This document shows positions 9,085 to 17,474 of a DNA stretch of 64,000 nt, one piece after another (positions within the stretch are counted from its first letter, which is position 1; every line of letters starts with the position of its first letter). A program made the position numbers and the translations under genes. The notes under the pieces were generated by a model. That model saw only the letters and a program-made list of their open reading frames with translations, was not told where the DNA came from and ran no database searches. This stretch comes from an uncultured Clostridia bacterium (GTDB taxonomy: Bacteria > Bacillota > Clostridia > Monoglobales > Monoglobaceae): NCBI GenBank assembly GCA_947631965.1, contig CANRNL010000012.1, positions 1-64,000 of the forward strand, in the 5' to 3' direction.

Positions 9085-9290
9085 AAAATCCCCGCATATG
9101 CCGTAGATGGGGTATTGTAAAAAACCTGTATATACAGGTGGGCACGAACCCAATGTCATTTACAAGTCCGCTGGCCGCCAAAGGCGGGCGGCATTTGCGC
9201 CTGCATCGGAGATCGATTCCCTTAAAAAAGATGTTGGTTTTACATTGTGACCCTCAAATACGAACATCGCAGGGCATTGATATTCTTATC
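9085..9290 (-). ncRNA. ssrS: 6S RNA
   Basis: A transcript of about 205 bases read on the minus strand. The 5' part has CCUGCGAUGUUCGUA and the 3' part CUACGGCAUAUGCGGGGA; these pair as a closing stem (CCCUGC with GCGGGG). They resemble the conserved ends of 6S RNA as I remember E. coli ssrS (GAUGUUCGCA near the 5' end, GGCGGCAUCUCGGAGA at the 3' end). A long imperfect duplex with an open centre fits 6S RNA, which binds the housekeeping RNA polymerase. A consensus promoter is placed for this start, and a U-run follows the closing stem. The call rests on motif and fold recognition, not a covariance search. Confidence 0.78.
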
Positions 9291-9297
9291 TGCAATT

Positions 9298-9326
9298 ATT
9301 GTACCACAAAATCCGCCTTTTATCAA
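9298..9326 (-). promoter_or_regulatory. Promoter of 6S RNA
   Basis: Minus-strand TTGATA (9321-9326) and TACAAT (9298-9303) with a 17-base spacer. The predicted start near 9290 matches the 5' end of the folded RNA. Confidence 0.8.
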
Positions 9327-9362
9327 GTGCTTTTTCAAATTTTATATGGCAAATATTTATGT

Positions 9363-9391
9363 TTGCAAAATGTGAAATAATGTGATATACT
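9363..9391 (+). promoter_or_regulatory. Promoter of mecA
   Basis: TTGCAA (9363-9368) and TATACT (9386-9391) with a 17-base spacer, about 40 bases upstream of the start. It is divergent from the 6S RNA promoter, with about 36 bases between the two. Confidence 0.7.
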
Positions 9392-9431
9392 CTTTAGTGA
9401 GATGTATCCTAATTTAAGGAGAGTGTAACGT

Positions 9432-10034
9432 ATGCAGTTTGAGAGAATAAACGAAAACAAGATAAAAGTAATTTTTCTCCGCGAGGACATACGTCAGTGG
9501 AATGTAAACATTAAAAATCTCGCCGAAAACACTCAGGAAATGCAGAATATGGTATGGTCGGTGCTTCGCCTTGCCGAAAAGGAGATAGGCTTTTCGATAA
9601 ACGGCGCACAGCTTCAGGTCGAGGCGGTTTCAAAAAGCGAGGACGAGTTTGTTATAACAATAACCAAGCTCCCCGCCGCGCGAAACCATACGCGCGGTAC
9701 GCGCGTAATACCTCCCGAAATGACCGTGAAAAAAAGGCCGAGAAGCGGAACGCCCGTATACATATTCAGATTCCGCGGTTTCGACGAGGCGGTAAACGGC
9801 GCGAAAGCAATAGCCGGCAGCTTTGCGGGCAAAAGCGCGCTTTATAAATATGAAGAAAAATTCTACATAACAATCACGCCTTTCAACAAAGACACTTTTG
9901 CGGGAATCGGCAACATTATGTCCGAATATTCCGAAAGAACGGTCATATCTTCCCTCATCGAGGGCAGACTGCGGGAATACGGGAAGCAGATGATTGAAAA
10001 CGAAGCGGTGGAAATACTCGCCGATAAATTTTAA
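9432..10034 (+). CDS. mecA: MecA-type adaptor protein for ClpCP
   Basis: A 200-residue protein with the typical MecA N-terminus (MQFERINENKIKVIFLREDI), a charged linker (about 85-105) and a C-terminal domain with FRFRGFDEAVNGAKAI and YKYEEKFYITITP. MecA hands substrates to the ClpC ATPase and, in Bacillus, restrains competence by targeting ComK. A competence role here is not implied. It is monocistronic, with its own promoter and AAGGAGAG ribosome site. Confidence 0.88.
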   Translation: MQFERINENKIKVIFLREDIRQWNVNIKNLAENTQEMQNMVWSVLRLAEKEIGFSINGAQLQVEAVSKSEDEFVITITKLPAARNHTRGTRVIPPEMTVKKRPRSGTPVYIFRFRGFDEAVNGAKAIAGSFAGKSALYKYEEKFYITITPFNKDTFAGIGNIMSEYSERTVISSLIEGRLREYGKQMIENEAVEILADKF

Positions 10035-10082
10035 CTTTGCGGCAAATTATGGCGGTTTAAGGGAATTGTTGGATAAAAACTC

Positions 10083-10111
10083 TTGACAAACAAGAAGATT
10101 TACTATATACT
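10083..10111 (+). promoter_or_regulatory. Promoter of rsmD-coaD
   Basis: TTGACA (10083-10088) and TATACT (10106-10111) with a 17-base spacer, about 55 bases before the rsmD start. Confidence 0.82.
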
Positions 10112-10166
10112 TATGTAGTATTTACATATACTGCATACGTTTTCATATGCTGTGAGGAGGTACGCT

Positions 10167-10703
10167 GTGAGGATAATTTCAGGCTCAAGGCGCGGCAAAA
10201 AGTTGTTGCCGCCCGTCGGATACGATACTCGTCCGACAACCGATAGAGTTAAGGAGTCTGTATTCAACATTATCCAAAGCTTCATTCCGTCCGAGCGTGT
10301 TCTTGACCTTTTTGCGGGCAGCGGCGCACTCGGTATAGAAGCGCTCAGCCGAGGCTGTGACCACGCGGTGTTTATCGACGGTTCGCGCGACGCGCTTACG
10401 GTCTGCCGCCGCAACATAGAAAACTCGCGGTTTGGCGAAAAATCGTCGGTTATTCAAATCGACGCGCTTAAATACCTGGAAAAATGCACCGAGCGTTTTG
10501 ACGTCATTTTTCTTGACCCGCCGTACAACAAAGGTCTTTTGACGCGCGCTGCGGCTTTGATTGAAAAGCGCGGACTGCTTGCGGAGGGCGGAGTTATGGT
10601 TTGCGAAACCGAGGTGGGCGGCGAAGTGCCGTCTCTTGAAAGCACCGAGCTTATCCGCTCGGCTTCATACGGAAAAACGAGCATTTTAATTTATCGCAGG
10701 TGA
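10167..10703 (+). CDS. rsmD: 16S rRNA (guanine-966-N2)-methyltransferase
   Basis: A SAM-dependent methyltransferase for G966 of 16S rRNA. Motifs: [12 protein letters not shown] at the start, [16 protein letters not shown] (family signature, about residues 23-38), [17 protein letters not shown] (SAM loop, about 50) and DPPYNKG (catalytic NPPY-type motif, about 120). I start at the GTG at 10167 behind AGGAGG with a six-base spacer (178 residues); an in-frame GTG at 10152 overlaps that ribosome site. The pairing with coaD downstream is conserved in Bacillota. Confidence 0.94.
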   Translation: MRIISGSRRGKKLLPPVGYDTRPTTDRVKESVFNIIQSFIPSERVLDLFAGSGALGIEALSRGCDHAVFIDGSRDALTVCRRNIENSRFGEKSSVIQIDALKYLEKCTERFDVIFLDPPYNKGLLTRAAALIEKRGLLAEGGVMVCETEVGGEVPSLESTELIRSASYGKTSILIYRR

Positions 10704-10708
10704 ATTTT

Positions 10709-11191
10709 ATGACTGGAATTGCGGTTTATCCGGGCAGCTTTGACCCGTGTACCAACGGACATTTGGACGTTATACGCCGCGCAAGCCGTATTTTTGACAA
10801 GGTCGTTGTGGCGGTGCTTGCAAACAGCGGAAAAACGCCTCTGTTCTCATCTGAGGAACGCGCGGATATGCTCCGCGATGTGACTCGTGAGTTCAAAAAC
10901 GTTGAGGTTGAGTGCTTTTCGGGTCTGTTGGTAGACTTTACCGACAAGGTAAAGGCGGACGTCATAATAAAAGGGCTTCGCGCCGTTTCGGACTTTGAGT
11001 ACGAATTTCAGATGGCGCTTATAAACCGCAACCTTAAGAACTCGCTTGAAACGCTGTTTCTTCCCACGAGCAAGGAATATATGTTTCTGAGTTCGAGCGT
11101 TGTAAAAGAAATTGCCGGATACAACGGCAATCTCGACGGACTTGTTCCTGCCGCGCTTATACCCGTTATAAAGGCGCGTTTTGGATATTAA
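10709..11191 (+). CDS. coaD: Phosphopantetheine adenylyltransferase
   Basis: Transfers AMP to 4'-phosphopantetheine in coenzyme A synthesis. The nucleotidyltransferase motif [14 protein letters not shown] (TxGH) is at residues 9-22 and the ISSS-like [11 protein letters not shown] motif near 130. It has 160 residues, the normal length. The ATG at 10709 is six bases past the rsmD stop, with AGGTGA over that stop as ribosome site; a GTG at 10700 is the alternative. Confidence 0.95.
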   Translation: MTGIAVYPGSFDPCTNGHLDVIRRASRIFDKVVVAVLANSGKTPLFSSEERADMLRDVTREFKNVEVECFSGLLVDFTDKVKADVIIKGLRAVSDFEYEFQMALINRNLKNSLETLFLPTSKEYMFLSSSVVKEIAGYNGNLDGLVPAALIPVIKARFGY

Positions 11192-11243
11192 ATTAACGTT
11201 GTAAATTACTGCAAGAGTTTCCAATAATAAGGAGGTACAATAA

Positions 11244-11702
11244 ATGGATGCGTTAGCATTGATTGACGAGTTGGAGGATTTGGTCGACAAGGGGGTTCCC
11301 GTACCGCTTTCCGGCAAGTCTCTTATGAATAAGGACGAGCTTATGGAGCTTATTTCCGAAATCCGCAACTCTCTCCCCGACGATTTAAAGCAGGCGAAGT
11401 GGATAAAGGAAGAGCGTCAGAGAATACTCGACGAGGCCGAGGACGAAGCCAACAAAATCATAAAGTCTGCCGAGGACCAGCTCGTTGCCATGATTTCGGA
11501 ACACGAAATAACAAAAAAGGCTATTGAACATTCAAACGACATTCTCGACAAGGCGCGCGAGGGTGCGAGAAATATTCAAACATCTTCTTATCAGTATGCC
11601 GATAATCTGCTTGAAAACGTAGAGCGGGTAATATCGAGCAGTATGCGCGACTTGGAGCAATGTATGGCTTTGGTGCGCGATAACAGGAGCGAGCTTAGAT
11701 AA
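11244..11702 (+). CDS. Coiled-coil protein, F-ATPase subunit b-like
   Basis: A 152-residue, highly charged and helical protein with no membrane segment. A long coiled coil covers about residues 50-140 (KEERQRILDEAEDEANKIIKSAEDQ). Proteins like this follow coaD in many Clostridia and are usually annotated as ATPase or V-type H-subunit-like from the coiled coil alone. The DEAEDEANKII stretch also resembles DivIVA or FtsB-type scaffolds. Ribosome site AAGGAGG, 52 bases after coaD, probably the same transcript, followed by a strong terminator. Its function is unknown. Confidence 0.6.
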   Translation: MDALALIDELEDLVDKGVPVPLSGKSLMNKDELMELISEIRNSLPDDLKQAKWIKEERQRILDEAEDEANKIIKSAEDQLVAMISEHEITKKAIEHSNDILDKAREGARNIQTSSYQYADNLLENVERVISSSMRDLEQCMALVRDNRSELR

Positions 11703-11719
11703 TCTTAATCAAGTCAAAA

Positions 11720-11752
11720 ATACAGCTTCGGGTACGAAGCTGTATTTTATTT
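11720..11752 (+). terminator. Intrinsic terminator of the rsmD-coaD transcript
   Basis: An 11-base-pair perfect stem (ATACAGCTTCG with CGAAGCTGTAT, four-base loop) is followed by TTTATTTT, 18 bases after the coiled-coil gene. Confidence 0.85.
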
Positions 11753-11766
11753 TGAAAAATGTACGC

Positions 11767-11806
11767 AAAAAAGCTCTTTCCGAATTTCAAATCGAAAAGA
11801 GCTTTG
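11767..11806 (-). terminator. Intrinsic terminator of rpmE
   Basis: Read on the minus strand, AAAGCTCTTT and AAAGAGCTTT pair with a short extension and an A/T loop, followed by a U-run. It lies about 20 bases after the rpmE stop. Confidence 0.75.
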
Positions 11807-11825
11807 ACTGCTTAAAATTTTATTC

Positions 11826-12032
11826 CTATTTCGCGTCCAGACCGTAACGCTTTCTGAACTTATCAACACGTCCGCCCGTGTCAACGAGCTTCTGCTTTCC
11901 GGTATAGAAAGGATGACACTTTGAGCAAATTTCTATACTTATATTCTCTTTTGTGGAGCCTGTTTCGATAACATTTCCGCAAGCGCACTTAATCGTGGTC
12001 TGTTTATACTCAGGATGAATTCCCTCTTTCAT
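11826..12032 (-). CDS. rpmE: 50S ribosomal protein L31, zinc-binding form
   Basis: A 68-residue L31 of the zinc-containing type: CxC at residues 16-18 (CACGN) and CSKC near 36-39 give four Cys ligands. It ends in [10 protein letters not shown], typical of the family. I start at the ATG at 12032 behind AGAGGTG; the frame is open another 17 codons upstream through the leader. It is monocistronic, with promoter and terminator visible. Confidence 0.95.
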   Translation of the reverse strand: MKEGIHPEYKQTTIKCACGNVIETGSTKENISIEICSKCHPFYTGKQKLVDTGGRVDKFRKRYGLDAK

Positions 12033-12073
12033 ATGTTTCACCTCTTTCATACTCTCAAAAAACTTGCTCATAT

Positions 12074-12102
12074 ATTGTAGCACATAGTTTTGATAAATGC
12101 AA
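12074..12102 (-). promoter_or_regulatory. Promoter of rpmE
   Basis: Minus-strand TTGCAT (12097-12102) and TACAAT (12074-12079), spacer 17, about 40 bases before the ATG. Confidence 0.7.
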
Positions 12103-12162
12103 CACCTAATTTTTAATTTTTCAATTTTTTATTATTTTTTTGACTATTATACATTATTTTTG

Positions 12163-12191
12163 TTGCATTTTTCACAAAACAGTGTTAATAT
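12163..12191 (+). promoter_or_regulatory. Promoter of the KDG kinase / pectate lyase pair
   Basis: TTGCAT (12163-12168) and TAATAT (12186-12191), spacer 17, about 45 bases upstream of the kinase gene. It diverges from the rpmE promoter. Confidence 0.55.
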
Positions 12192-12236
12192 TAAAGCGTA
12201 ATTTATTCAAAATTCTTAAAAAAGGCGGGGCTTTCT

Positions 12237-13268
12237 ATGATTAACTTTACAAACAATAACACCGAATTTGATTTGATTGGTATGGGCGAGGTTATGCTTC
12301 GTCTTTCGCCGGAGGGAAAAGAAAAGATTTCCCAAAGCGAGACCTTTGACAAAAACGCGGGCGGCAGCGAGCTTAACGTGGTTTCGGGCGCGGCTATTTT
12401 GGGTATTCGCTCTGCGATAGTCACAAAGCTGCCCGAAAGCAAAATCGGTCACTTTATCCGCAACAAAATAAGATACGGAAACGTCAGCGACGACTACATA
12501 ATTTATGATACGTCGCCCGACCGCAGGCTCGGAATTTACTATTACGAGAGCGGCGTGTATCCGAGAAAGTCCTCGGTAATCTACGACCGAAACCGCTCCT
12601 CGATGTACACCCTCTCGCTCGACGAGATTGACCCCGAAATATATTCCAAAACAAAGATATTCCACATTAGCAGTATCACTCTCGCTCTGAGCGATTTGCT
12701 ACGCGAAACGGCTGTTGAGATGATTAAGAAATTTAAAGCAAACGGCGCAAAAATCTCGTTTGACGTCAACTACCGCGCGACGCTCTGGGACGAGGACACC
12801 GCGCGCGAGGTTATAGAGAGTATTTTCCCGTATGTGGACTTTCTGTTTGTGTCCGAGGAGACTTCAAGGCGTATGCTCCGCCGCACGGGAACTCTGGACG
12901 AGATTATGAAGGGCTATGCCGACGATTACGGCTGCGAGATGGTGGCAACCACAATGCGCGAGGTCATAAGCCCCACAAGGCACAACTTCGGGTCGAGAAT
13001 ATATTACAACGGAAAGTTTTACACCGAGCCTCCCTACGAAAACATTGAGGTGGTCGACAGAATAGGAAGCGGAGACGCGTATCTTGCGGGAGTGCTTTAC
13101 GGAATCGTCAAGACGGGCGACATCACACGCGCGCTCGAAATAGGCAACGCGATGTCCGCGGTAAAAAATACTGTCAGCGGAGATATGTCCGCAAGCTCGA
13201 TAGAGGAGATTGAAAGCGTAATAAAGTCGCATAAATCCACAGGCAGGCAGGACGAAATGAACAGATAA
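12237..13268 (+). CDS. kdgK: PfkB-family sugar kinase, probable 2-keto-3-deoxygluconate kinase
   Basis: A 343-residue ribokinase-like enzyme. It starts with LIGMGEVMLRLSPEG, has the substrate loop NAGGSELNVVSGAAILG (about residue 42), FDVNYR near 175 and the ATP/anion-hole motif DRIGSGDAYLAG near 275, where the usual GAGD is GSGD. The MGEVMLRLSP start and the FDVNYR motif are those of KDG kinases, which phosphorylate the end product of pectin and uronate breakdown. The pectate lyase 25 bases downstream supports this. Fructokinase or another PfkB sugar kinase is the alternative. Confidence 0.75.
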   Translation: MINFTNNNTEFDLIGMGEVMLRLSPEGKEKISQSETFDKNAGGSELNVVSGAAILGIRSAIVTKLPESKIGHFIRNKIRYGNVSDDYIIYDTSPDRRLGIYYYESGVYPRKSSVIYDRNRSSMYTLSLDEIDPEIYSKTKIFHISSITLALSDLLRETAVEMIKKFKANGAKISFDVNYRATLWDEDTAREVIESIFPYVDFLFVSEETSRRMLRRTGTLDEIMKGYADDYGCEMVATTMREVISPTRHNFGSRIYYNGKFYTEPPYENIEVVDRIGSGDAYLAGVLYGIVKTGDITRALEIGNAMSAVKNTVSGDMSASSIEEIESVIKSHKSTGRQDEMNR

Positions 13269-13302
13269 CAGTCTAAATTTAACAATAAAGGAGATGTTAA
13301 AG

Positions 13303-15645
13303 TTGATTTTATCATCCAAAATCAAAAAGTGCATAAGCCTGGTTGCGGTGCTGTGCCTTATGCTGACGGTCATAGCCGTGCCCGCCCACGCCGAGCCCGA
13401 AAAGCTCGCCGCGTTTCCGGGCGCCGAGGGCGGCGGTATGTGGACTACCGGCGCTCGCGGAGGCGACAATATCGAGGTCTACCACGTTTACAAGCTGACC
13501 GACGACGGCTCAAAGGGTACGTTTCGCGATGCTGTTTCGGAGTCAAACCGAATTGTGGTGTTCGACGTTGCGGGAAATATTGAGCTTACCAAAACGCTGA
13601 CCATTAAGGGCAGTAATTTGACAATACTCGGTCAGACCGCGCCGGGCGACGGCATATGCGTCAAAAACGCAGATACCGTTGTGGGCGGCGACAATGTTAT
13701 TCTCCGATATATGAGATTTAGAATGGGCGACTCTCTCACAATAGAGGGCGACACCTTGGGCGGCAGAAGCCGCAACAACGTAATTGTTGACCACTGCTCC
13801 ATAAGCTGGAGCACTGACGAGTGCGCCTCGTTCTATGAGAATACCAACTTTACAATGCAGTGGTGCATAATTTCGGAAAGCCTCAAGCATTCTGTTCATT
13901 CAAAGAAGAACCATGGCTACGGCGGCATATGGGGCGGTAACAACGCGAGCTTCCACCACAACCTTATCGCGCATCACGACAGCCGAAATCCGAGAATACA
14001 GGGCGGCACGATAACAGGCTCCGATTATGATATGAGCGCAAGCGACCGAGTTGAGCTTGCGGATTTGCGTAACAACGTCATATACAACTGGGGCGGCGGC
14101 TCGGCGTACGGCGGACAAAAGGCGGCGGTTGCGAACATTATCAACTGCTACTACAAATACGGTCCGGCGACGAGCAGCAGCCGAAGAAGCAGAATATTCG
14201 AGCTTACGTCAACCGAAAGCATCAACGAGGTCGACAATAAATACGTTTGGAGTACCGACCTCTATGTTGACGGTAACTATGTTGACGGCAACACCTCGTT
14301 TACGAGCGACAACTCCAAAGGAATTGAAAAGGACGCGACCGTTCAGAACTATTACGTATGGACAGAGAACGAAAGCGGCAAAAACTCCTACGGCGTAACG
14401 CCGACCAAGATTACCGACGAGGCGAAGGCGGTACACTTCAGATATATAGACGAGTACCCTGTTGTGACCGACACCGCGCAGGAGGCGTACACCAAGGTTT
14501 TGGAGAACGCGGGTGCGAGTATCGTGCGCGACAGCGTTGACCAAAGAGTGGTAAACGACGTTATAAACCGCACCGGTACCGACGCATCATATACTGATGA
14601 AAACGGGAAAAAGGTCACAACTCACGGACATATAAACACTCCGTCCGATGTGGGAGGATACCCGACTCTCAGCGGAACAAAGTCCAAGGACAGCGACAAC
14701 GACGGTATTCCCAATGAGTGGGAGGATAAAAACGGGCTGGATAAGCAGGACGCTACCGACGGCGTTAAGCTCGCTTCGAGCGGCTACACCTATGTTGAGG
14801 AATATGCGAACGCATTGGCTGACAAAACCTATGTAAGAGATACCGCGTATGACCCCGACGTACCCGACTACGTTCCGAGCGAGGAGGATGAACCCGACCC
14901 GACGCCGACCCCCGATTACGACGTGGAGCTTGTGGACGAGTGGAAGGCAAAGAGCGGAGACGAGAAGAAGGATGCAGGTTACGAGTTTATGCCCGGACTC
15001 ACCGGAGTGATGAAGCTGGAAAAGACACTGCCCGACACAAAGACCTTTGCGGACGGATTTTCGCATAATTTCGCCATAACAAACGGAACGAACGGCGGCT
15101 GGGCGGACGGCAAGGCGACGGGCTGTGCTATGAAGTATACGGCTAAAGAGGACGGACTTTTCACTATGTATGCCTACGGCGTTACGCTGAAAAATCCTCC
15201 GACGGTATTTTATGCGGTACCGGAGGGTGCGTCAGACCCCGCGACCGAAAATATTTTCAGCGAGGCGATTGATGAAACAGCCAAAGAGGTGCTTTGCAGT
15301 ATCGAAGTCGAGGCGGGTAAGACCTACTACTTCTATATTGCGGGCGGTTCAAAAGCAAGATTTCAGGGCGCGAAGTTCGAGAGAATTATTCCCAAGGCGA
15401 AGCCCTATGAAATAACCAATCTTACGCGCACCGACGGCACGGTTACCGCGACGGTAAAGTGCAACGAAACCGTTGAAAACGCCAAGCTGCTTCTGATAGG
15501 CTACACTTCGGGCGGCAAGCTGGAGGACGCGAAGGTGGTAGACATCGCCTCTCCGAGCGCGGCTTTGAGCGGAGATAAGGTTATGGCGTTTGTATGGAAC
15601 ATCAAAACGCTTGTTCCTCTCGCCGAGCCTTACGAAATGCAATAA
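13303..15645 (+). CDS. Secreted pectate lyase (PL1-like) with accessory C-terminal modules
   Basis: About 780 residues. A signal peptide (about 1-30, ending ...VIAVPAHA) is followed by a right-handed beta-helix lyase domain (about 32-430) that opens with AAFPGAEGGGMWTTGARGG and includes NVIVDHCSISWSTDE, the pattern of PL1-type pectate and pectate trisaccharide lyases. A calcium-type DSDNDGIPNEWEDKNG loop is near 460. A Pro/Thr/Asp linker (about 525) leads to a beta-sandwich module (540-690) and a final Ig-like module ending in VWNIKTLVPL. The TTG at 13303 is nine bases from AAAGGAG; the ATG at 13294 abuts that site. It should cut pectin outside the cell; the kinase upstream handles the product. 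Confidence 0.85.
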   Translation: MILSSKIKKCISLVAVLCLMLTVIAVPAHAEPEKLAAFPGAEGGGMWTTGARGGDNIEVYHVYKLTDDGSKGTFRDAVSESNRIVVFDVAGNIELTKTLTIKGSNLTILGQTAPGDGICVKNADTVVGGDNVILRYMRFRMGDSLTIEGDTLGGRSRNNVIVDHCSISWSTDECASFYENTNFTMQWCIISESLKHSVHSKKNHGYGGIWGGNNASFHHNLIAHHDSRNPRIQGGTITGSDYDMSASDRVELADLRNNVIYNWGGGSAYGGQKAAVANIINCYYKYGPATSSSRRSRIFELTSTESINEVDNKYVWSTDLYVDGNYVDGNTSFTSDNSKGIEKDATVQNYYVWTENESGKNSYGVTPTKITDEAKAVHFRYIDEYPVVTDTAQEAYTKVLENAGASIVRDSVDQRVVNDVINRTGTDASYTDENGKKVTTHGHINTPSDVGGYPTLSGTKSKDSDNDGIPNEWEDKNGLDKQDATDGVKLASSGYTYVEEYANALADKTYVRDTAYDPDVPDYVPSEEDEPDPTPTPDYDVELVDEWKAKSGDEKKDAGYEFMPGLTGVMKLEKTLPDTKTFADGFSHNFAITNGTNGGWADGKATGCAMKYTAKEDGLFTMYAYGVTLKNPPTVFYAVPEGASDPATENIFSEAIDETAKEVLCSIEVEAGKTYYFYIAGGSKARFQGAKFERIIPKAKPYEITNLTRTDGTVTATVKCNETVENAKLLLIGYTSGGKLEDAKVVDIASPSAALSGDKVMAFVWNIKTLVPLAEPYEMQ

Positions 15646-15657
15646 GCGATAAAAAAC

Positions 15658-15698
15658 AAACTGCGCAGTCCTTTGGACTGCGCAGTTTGTTATATTTT
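15658..15698. terminator. Bidirectional terminator between pectate lyase and aroE
   Basis: A 14-base-pair perfect stem (15658-15671 with 15675-15688, three-base loop) has a T-rich tail downstream and an A-rich run upstream, so it can stop both convergent transcripts. Confidence 0.88.
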
Positions 15699-15705
15699 AA
15701 ATTTT

Positions 15706-16542
15706 TTATCCGAAGCATTTTTCTTCAACGTAGGCTTTGAGCGCGTGCAGGTCGAGCTTTCTGCCGAGATAAATCTCGTCCGCGATAAGAGCCTGATATA
15801 TCAGCATACCGAAGCCGTTTATCGTGTTTCTGCCAAGCTCCTCGGCGCGCTTTAAAAATGCCGTTTTCCTCGGACTGTAAATCAAATCCGAAACCAGCGC
15901 GTCCTTAGGAAGCTCCGCGAGAAAGTCGAGATTTTCAAAGTTGTGCGCCACTCCCGTCATTCCGAGCGGGGTCGCGTTTACCAAAACGTCCGCCTCCCGT
16001 GCGCAGGCGCGCATATTTTCATCCGAAAGCACATCCGCTCTGCAACTGCACCCCTCGGCGCACTTTATGACCTGCTCCGCCTTTTCGAGAGTTCTGTTTA
16101 GCACGGTGATACTGACCGCGCCCTCTCGCGCCGCCTTGGAAACTATCGTGCCCGAAACGCCGCCCGCGCCGAGTATCACGACCCGTTTGCCGCGCATCGA
16201 ATAGCCCGCCTCGGCAAGTGCCTCCTTGTAGCCGTCCGCGTCGGTGCTGTAACCCGACAGCCACCCGTTTTCATATTTGACCGTGTTTACCGAGTTATAC
16301 ACCTTTGCCTCCGAGTCGATTTCATCGAGAAACGGTATTATATCGGTCTTGTGCGGCATAGTGAGGTTGAACCCCGTTATGTCCTCACGCCTGACGCGCT
16401 CTAAAAACTGCGCCAAATCGCCTTTTTTAACCTGTACTCTGTAATACTCGTAGTCTATGCCGAGATACTCCATAACAGCGGAGTGAATTACGGGAGAAAG
16501 GCTATGTTCAACCGGGTCGCCGATGATTGCAAGTTTAATCAT
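15706..16542 (-). CDS. aroE: Shikimate dehydrogenase
   Basis: Reduces 3-dehydroshikimate with NADPH. Visible motifs: GDPVEHSLSPVIHSAVM (substrate Ser pair, residues 7-23), NLTMPHKTD (catalytic Lys near 67), STDADGY (Asp near 103), GAGGVSGTIV (nucleotide loop near 127) and NATPLGM near 190. The ATG at 16542 follows AGGAGG and overlaps the last eight bases of aroQ, giving 278 residues; an upstream extension of 15 residues is not family-like. It is the last gene of the aromatic operon. Confidence 0.95.
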   Translation of the reverse strand: MIKLAIIGDPVEHSLSPVIHSAVMEYLGIDYEYYRVQVKKGDLAQFLERVRREDITGFNLTMPHKTDIIPFLDEIDSEAKVYNSVNTVKYENGWLSGYSTDADGYKEALAEAGYSMRGKRVVILGAGGVSGTIVSKAAREGAVSITVLNRTLEKAEQVIKCAEGCSCRADVLSDENMRACAREADVLVNATPLGMTGVAHNFENLDFLAELPKDALVSDLIYSPRKTAFLKRAEELGRNTINGFGMLIYQALIADEIYLGRKLDLHALKAYVEEKCFG

Positions 16543-16984
16543 CACTTTCCTCCTTTGAAAGCTCTCCGATAAGATACTCCATCGCAAGCGTATAGCCTCT
16601 GAATCCCAAGCCGCAAATCTGACCGACGCAGGCGGGAGCGGTTATGGACTTATGGCGGAACTCGTCGCGCTTATGAATATTGCTTATATGAACCTCCACC
16701 GTCGGAAGCTGAGCCGCGAGAAGCGCGTCATAAATCGCGTAGCTGTAATGCGTATATGCTCCGGGATTTATAACGATAGCGTCAAAGCCTGCCGCCGCGC
16801 GCTGGATATAGTCGATAATATCTCCTTCGCTGTTACTCTGGAGGACTGTAGTTTCGATACCGTTTTCGGCGGCGTAATTTTCGATATACTTTTTCAAATC
16901 CTCATATGAATTTACGCCGTATATGTTTGGCTCGCGAACCCCGAGCATATTTATGTTGGGTCCGTTGATTACCGCGATTTTCAT
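16535..16984 (-). CDS. aroQ: Type II 3-dehydroquinate dehydratase
   Basis: A 149-residue type II enzyme: VINGPNINMLGVREPNIYG at the N-terminus (catalytic Arg and Tyr), INPGAYTHYSYAIYDAL near 72 (with the catalytic His region VEVHISNIHKRDEFRH near 97) and GFRGYTLAMEYL at the end. GGGAGG lies nine bases before the ATG. That start is inside the coding region of aroK, which runs on for 83 bases in another frame. Confidence 0.95.
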   Translation of the reverse strand: MKIAVINGPNINMLGVREPNIYGVNSYEDLKKYIENYAAENGIETTVLQSNSEGDIIDYIQRAAAGFDAIVINPGAYTHYSYAIYDALLAAQLPTVEVHISNIHKRDEFRHKSITAPACVGQICGLGFRGYTLAMEYLIGELSKEESDD

Positions 16985-17474
16985 ATTTTTCTACCTCCCT
17001 TATAAGTCTTGAAAGTGTTATGTTAAAGTCCTTGTCGTTTCTGACCTCCAAATCGGCGTACTTTTTGTAAAGCCCGATACGCTCGTCATACAGCTTTTTA
17101 AGCCGCGCCTTGCCGTCCTTCAGAAGCGGACGCTTTGAGGTGTCGACATCCCTCATAATATGTTCGAGCGGTCTGTTGAGGAACACCACAACGCCAGAAT
17201 CCTTTGCAATTTCAATGTTCTCCTTATTCTTCACAACTCCGCCGCCCGTCGAGATTACCGCGCCGCGGCTCCCGCACAGCGCACGCATGGTTTCGGTCTC
17301 ACGGCGGCGGAACTCATCCTCTCCGTACTTTTCAAATATCTCGGATATTGTTTCACCGTACTTTTTTTCAAGCTCCGCGTCGGCATCGAAGAATCTCCGT
17401 CCGAGCTTGGACGCAAGCCGTCTGCCGAACACGCTCTTTCCGCAGCCGGGCATACCGATAAGAATTATATTCAC
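16902..17474 (-). CDS. aroK: Shikimate kinase
   Basis: Phosphorylates shikimate with ATP. Walker A GMPGCGKSVFGRRLA is at residues 7-21, the substrate Asp in FFDADAELE near 32, the RRRE motif near 57, GGGVV near 78 and the lid RPLLKDG near 116. It is 190 residues long, and the last 25 or so, overlapping aroQ, are basic and unlike the family. A TAG one frame over (GGAGGTAG) would end the protein near the normal family length, so a late frameshift is possible. It overlaps pheA by four bases (ATGA). Confidence 0.92.
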   Translation of the reverse strand: MNIILIGMPGCGKSVFGRRLASKLGRRFFDADAELEKKYGETISEIFEKYGEDEFRRRETETMRALCGSRGAVISTGGGVVKNKENIEIAKDSGVVVFLNRPLEHIMRDVDTSKRPLLKDGKARLKKLYDERIGLYKKYADLEVRNDKDFNITLSRLIREVEKYENRGNQRTQHKYARGSRAKHIRRKFI

